Assembly (NCBI GenBank): GCA_964591605.1
Contig: CAZQEN010000355.1
Location: 1-7,760, forward strand
Direction: 5' to 3'
DNA: 7,760 nucleotides
DNA from: CAYLLT01 sp964591605
Lineage (GTDB): Bacteria; Planctomycetota; Phycisphaerae; UBA1845; PWPN01
Shown here: one piece after another, positions 5,232 through 7,760 of the stretch
Layout of the letters: each line of letters opens with the position of its first letter
Numbering within the stretch: position 1 is the stretch's first letter
Notes under the pieces: model-generated
Databases searched by the model: none
Seen by the model: the letters and a program-made list of their open reading frames with translations, nothing else
What the model was told of the DNA's origin: nothing
Position numbers and translations under genes: made by a program

Positions 5232-6533
5232 GTGACTGCGATGATGCAGATTGGCCAACTCGTCCTTGGACGCTACCGGATCGAGGACCTGATCCAGGAA
5301 GGCGGACAGGCCAGCGTTGCCCGGGCGGTGGACGAATCCACAGGCGCCTGGGTGGCCGTGCGCCGTCTGACTGCGTCACCCGGCCAGTCGCATTACCCGC
5401 AGGAGCTGGCCCGTTTCCGCCGCGCGGCAGAGCTGCGGATCGGTCATCCTGCCGTCGTCGATCCGATCGATGCCGGAGAGGAGGACGGCGAGGCTTACAT
5501 GATCTGCCCATTCATCGAGGGGAAGGACCTCGAGGCGTACGTCGCAGGTCGGGGAGGCAGGCTGGCGGTCCATCGGGCAGTGCCGATCATCGATGATCTG
5601 GCCGATGGTCTGGAGGCGATCCACACGCAGGGAATCATCCATCGAGACCTCAAACCGGCCAACATCCTGATCGATGCGGATGATCGTCCTCACATTCTCG
5701 ATTTCGGAATCTGCCGGAATCTTCAGGAAACCACGATCACCCAGGGTTCCGGCCTGCTCGGCTCACTGCACTACATGTCGCCCGAGCAGATCGTCCATCC
5801 TGGCTCGGAGGACCATCGGTCCGACCTCTATGCCCTGGGTGCCGTGCTGTATTTCATGGTGGCGGGGCGACCTCCCGTGCAGGGCGATGATCCAGGCCAG
5901 ATCGCGGTGAGCATCTGCCAGTGGACGCCGCCGTCACTCGTGCAGATCGACAGCTCAGTTCCCGCTTACGTCGACCAGGCCTGCATGCGCCTGCTGGCGA
6001 AGCAGCCGGACGCGCGTCCTCAGTCGGCGGCTGAATTCAGGCGGGCGCTTCAGGGAACAGGGCAGCCGGGCAGCGGACAGGGGTTCTGCAGATCCTGCGG
6101 GACACAGGTCCTGACCGGGGCCGTCTACTGCTACCGCTGCGGGGCGGAATGCCATGCCGACACAGCCGCCGCAATCCATTGCCTCGCCTGCGGCACCGTG
6201 GTGGCCGAGGCCGTGGCCTGCCCGAATTGCCGCCGGCGATTCAGCCGACCCGGTCACCGGCTCGAGTTCAGGACGGGCTCCCTGACCGGCAGAGTCTTTC
6301 GGGTGCCCGAAGGGATCTACGACGTGGGGCGCGAGCAGCTGGCGCCCCGGGACCATTACATCTCCCGTCGCCAGTTCCGAGTGGCCTGTTCTAACGGCAG
6401 TGTGCACGTGGAGGACGCCTCGAGCACGAACCGGACCTACGTGGCCGGTCAGCTGGCCGATCATCCTGTTCAGCTCGCAGCGGCGCAGGAACTCTGGCTG
6501 GCCGGCAATTCCGCGATCTATGTCAATCAATAG
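5232..6533 (+). CDS. Ser/Thr protein kinase with C-terminal zinc ribbons and FHA domain
   Basis: A 433-residue soluble Hanks-type (PknB-like) kinase without a membrane segment. Kinase domain, about 14-274: glycine loop IQEGGQASVARA (21-32); beta-3 strand WVAVRRL (40-46); catalytic loop HRDLKPAN (137-144); DFG 157-159; activation loop with T167, T168, T170; LGSLHYMSPEQ (176-186) as the APE region; and D198 in RSDLYALG. Two zinc-ribbon modules follow: C286-x2-C289/C300-x2-C303 and C317-x2-C320/C330-x2-C333. The C-terminal FHA domain (about 343-433) has VGRE (365-368), ISRRQF (377-382) and STNRTYV (398-404). Oddities: the conserved VAIK lysine is Arg44, the first and third loop glycines are replaced, and the usual alpha-C Glu is not evident. 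The catalytic loop and DFG remain intact, so activity may be reduced or unusual. It pairs with the PP2C protein and probably phosphorylates operon partners. Confidence 0.93.
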   Translation: MTAMMQIGQLVLGRYRIEDLIQEGGQASVARAVDESTGAWVAVRRLTASPGQSHYPQELARFRRAAELRIGHPAVVDPIDAGEEDGEAYMICPFIEGKDLEAYVAGRGGRLAVHRAVPIIDDLADGLEAIHTQGIIHRDLKPANILIDADDRPHILDFGICRNLQETTITQGSGLLGSLHYMSPEQIVHPGSEDHRSDLYALGAVLYFMVAGRPPVQGDDPGQIAVSICQWTPPSLVQIDSSVPAYVDQACMRLLAKQPDARPQSAAEFRRALQGTGQPGSGQGFCRSCGTQVLTGAVYCYRCGAECHADTAAAIHCLACGTVVAEAVACPNCRRRFSRPGHRLEFRTGSLTGRVFRVPEGIYDVGREQLAPRDHYISRRQFRVACSNGSVHVEDASSTNRTYVAGQLADHPVQLAAAQELWLAGNSAIYVNQ

Positions 6534-6543
6534 GAGCTCAATC

Positions 6544-7353
6544 ATGTCAACCGTCTGTTCCCGTTGTGGCGCCGCTAATCCGGCGAACGCCTGCTTCTGC
6601 CAGGGCTGTGGTACGCCGCTGGCGGCGACGCAGGTGAACTCCCGCACAGTAGTCCTGCCGACGTCGCGCGGGGCGCCCTTTTCTGGTGACGCTCAGACAA
6701 TTGCCCAGCGCGCCCGGCAGGCGTGCGGGAACTGCTCGGCGCCCGTCGGCGCACTCTCGTCTGCAGCCCGGCGGTCGAATCAGCGGGAACACCTGTTTCT
6801 CGTCGAAGACATCTCCGACAGCATGGGAGACCAGTACGATCCCGGGGTCACGAAGCTGGAGGCGGCCGTTCGCGCTTCTGCCAATCTGATCCTCAACAAG
6901 GCCCAGATCGACCCCCATGACGAGATCGGTCTGATCGTCTTCAATTCCCATGCCCGCGTGCTCATGGACCTGAAGCCCATCTCGACCCATAAGCCCGACA
7001 TGATCAAGATCCTTCAGTCCCTGCAGCCTGACGATGGCACGGACATCAACGAAGGCCTCCTCGCGGCAAAGGATTGCTTTGACTGGCGCCGACAGGACGT
7101 GGTCCGTCGGATCGTACTGCTGACCGACGGCCAGGGTGGCGACCCGCGGGGCACCGCGCAGGAACTCAAACAGCGGGACGTGATCATCGACGTGGTCGGC
7201 GTGGGTGAGCGGTCTTCCGCGGTGAACGAGCCGCTGCTCAAGCAGGTGGCCTCGCTGGTTGAAGGGCAACTGCGTTATCGCTTCATCAGGGACAGCCAGA
7301 CACTCGTTGCTCACTACACCCAGCTGGCTCAGAAGACTGCCACACGACGATAG
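6544..7353 (+). CDS. Zinc-ribbon VWA-domain protein (TerY-like)
   Basis: A 269-residue soluble protein. The N-terminal zinc ribbon is C5-x2-C8 with C19-x2-C22 (CSRCG...CQGCG). A Thr/Ser-rich linker follows (25-58) containing RTVVLPT (34-40). A lone C61-x2-C64 comes next, then a von Willebrand factor A domain (about 82-265). The MIDAS metal site is complete: D89-x-S91-x-S93 in LVEDISDSMG, T166 in DGTDI, and D195 in VLLTDGQ. VWA domains bind ligands through this metal and act as scaffolds. VWA proteins of this kind form triads with a PP2C and a kinase in Ter (TerY-P) systems, and some T6SS kinases carry VWA, which matches the gene order here. I see no TerB/C/D/Z gene in the window. ATG 6544 has AGGAG (6532-6536) seven bases upstream, overlapping the kinase stop; the longer in-frame reading from 6400 would overlap the kinase FHA. 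Confidence 0.9.
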   Translation: MSTVCSRCGAANPANACFCQGCGTPLAATQVNSRTVVLPTSRGAPFSGDAQTIAQRARQACGNCSAPVGALSSAARRSNQREHLFLVEDISDSMGDQYDPGVTKLEAAVRASANLILNKAQIDPHDEIGLIVFNSHARVLMDLKPISTHKPDMIKILQSLQPDDGTDINEGLLAAKDCFDWRRQDVVRRIVLLTDGQGGDPRGTAQELKQRDVIIDVVGVGERSSAVNEPLLKQVASLVEGQLRYRFIRDSQTLVAHYTQLAQKTATRR

Positions 7354-7364
7354 CAGGGGCATCC

Positions 7365-7664
7365 ATGAGTCTGTTTCCGTCCATCGTTTCGATTGCGGGG
7401 CATTTCAGTGTTCTGGTCATTGACCTGGCCTTGGTGTTCGTGCTGACGCGGCTGGTGGTTCGCCGGAAACGGGTAGACCTGCTTGCCGGGCTCGACGCAG
7501 CCGGCCGACCGCTGGTCGCGGCGATGCTGCGACGGGCCGATCAATGCCAGCGGGCATTTCGGCCGGCCTGTGTCCCGGTCGAGGGCCGGAGCCTCCTGTT
7601 GGTCCTCGTATCACTGGTGACGCTGCGGATCCTGGTCAGCGGGCTGATCACGGCACTCACGTAA
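7365..7664 (+). CDS. Small two-pass membrane protein, faintly YggT-like (99 aa)
   Basis: A 99-residue protein. The first hydrophobic segment is at about 8-30 (VSIAGHFSVLVIDLALVFVL), ending in the basic cluster RRKR (33-36). The second is at about 76-97 (LLLVLVSLVTLRILVSGLIT). Between them is a polar, amphipathic stretch with DAAGRPLVAAMLRRAD (44-59). The basic residues place the middle loop in the cytoplasm, with both ends outside. Length, topology and the GRPLV...LLLVLVSLVTLR pattern vaguely recall the YggT family, but I cannot confirm it. ATG 7365 has AGGGG (7353-7357) seven bases upstream. It follows the VWA gene after an 11-base gap and precedes another membrane protein, so it probably belongs to the same membrane-associated assembly. 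Confidence 0.65.
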   Translation: MSLFPSIVSIAGHFSVLVIDLALVFVLTRLVVRRKRVDLLAGLDAAGRPLVAAMLRRADQCQRAFRPACVPVEGRSLLLVLVSLVTLRILVSGLITALT

Positions 7665-7700
7665 AGGTCGTCAGTGCCGGCACGTTCGGAGCATTCAGAG

Positions 7701-7760
7701 ATGGCCATGAGCTGGTTTGAAATCTTCGTCCTGACGCCGGTCTTCATCTTCGTGCTCGTG
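7701..7760 (+). CDS. Membrane protein, N-terminal fragment cut by the window end
   Basis: Only the first 20 residues are visible, beginning MAMSWFEIFV and continuing as a strongly hydrophobic Val/Phe/Ile/Leu stretch, so the protein starts almost directly with a membrane helix. ATG 7701 has GGAG (7688-7691) nine bases upstream. An in-frame GTG at 7674 with AAAGG (7663-7667) six bases upstream is a real alternative; it would add nine residues and shorten the gap to nine bases, matching the operon's other spacings. Function cannot be judged from the fragment. Confidence 0.5.
   Translation, partial: MAMSWFEIFVLTPVFIFVLV

Noticed and set aside
1..7760. CRISPR array, tRNA, rRNA or insertion sequence
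   Set aside because: No regularly spaced repeats, no cloverleaf-like sequence and no transposase-like frame were seen; nearly all of the window is accounted for by + strand genes.

Overview
The window is a GC-rich bacterial segment in which every supported gene lies on the + strand. Gene spacing is very tight (from an 8-nt overlap to gaps of about 20 nt, with one 140-nt gap near the start and one of 9 or 36 nt at the end). Most starts have a good Shine-Dalgarno sequence. It reads as one long operon, or the middle of one. Soluble Ser/Thr kinase, PP2C, FHA and VWA proteins with zinc ribbons are common in Planctomycetota, Chloroflexota, Myxococcota and similar bacteria. Planctomycetota is my best guess, but nothing here fixes the taxon and I see no rRNA, tRNA or housekeeping gene.

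Layout. Positions 1-79 are an A/C-rich, nearly G-free leader. The first block (80-1065) holds a small protein with a possible SH3-like barrel, a 58-residue single-pass membrane protein, and a Cys/His-rich zinc-binding protein. The second block (1067-3392) is a DNA-processing module. It has a VirD4/TraD- or HerA-like P-loop ATPase, a winged-helix protein, and a PD-(D/E)XK-nuclease-like protein. The last two lie in the same reading frame and are separated by one TAG codon, as if a fused ancestor had been split. The third block (3412-7353) is a phospho-signalling cassette. It has a two-pass membrane protein, a PP2C phosphatase with all motifs intact, a double-zinc-ribbon FHA protein, a Ser/Thr kinase carrying zinc ribbons and an FHA domain, and a zinc-ribbon VWA protein with an intact MIDAS site. 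The window closes with another small two-pass membrane protein and the truncated start of a further membrane protein.

How the parts may work together (inference). The kinase and phosphatase would write and erase Ser/Thr phosphorylation. The two FHA domains would read it, and the VWA protein would act as a metal-dependent scaffold. The shared zinc ribbons may be the common docking interface. The set resembles both the kinase/PP2C/FHA control of type VI secretion (some PpkA kinases carry VWA domains) and the TerY-P triad (VWA, PP2C, kinase) of Ter stress systems. Here, however, it is joined to a DNA-pump-like ATPase with wHTH and nuclease partners and to several small membrane proteins. The two leading readings are a phosphorylation-controlled DNA transfer (conjugation-like) machine and a HerA-nuclease-type defence system under kinase/VWA control. 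The sequence alone does not decide between them.
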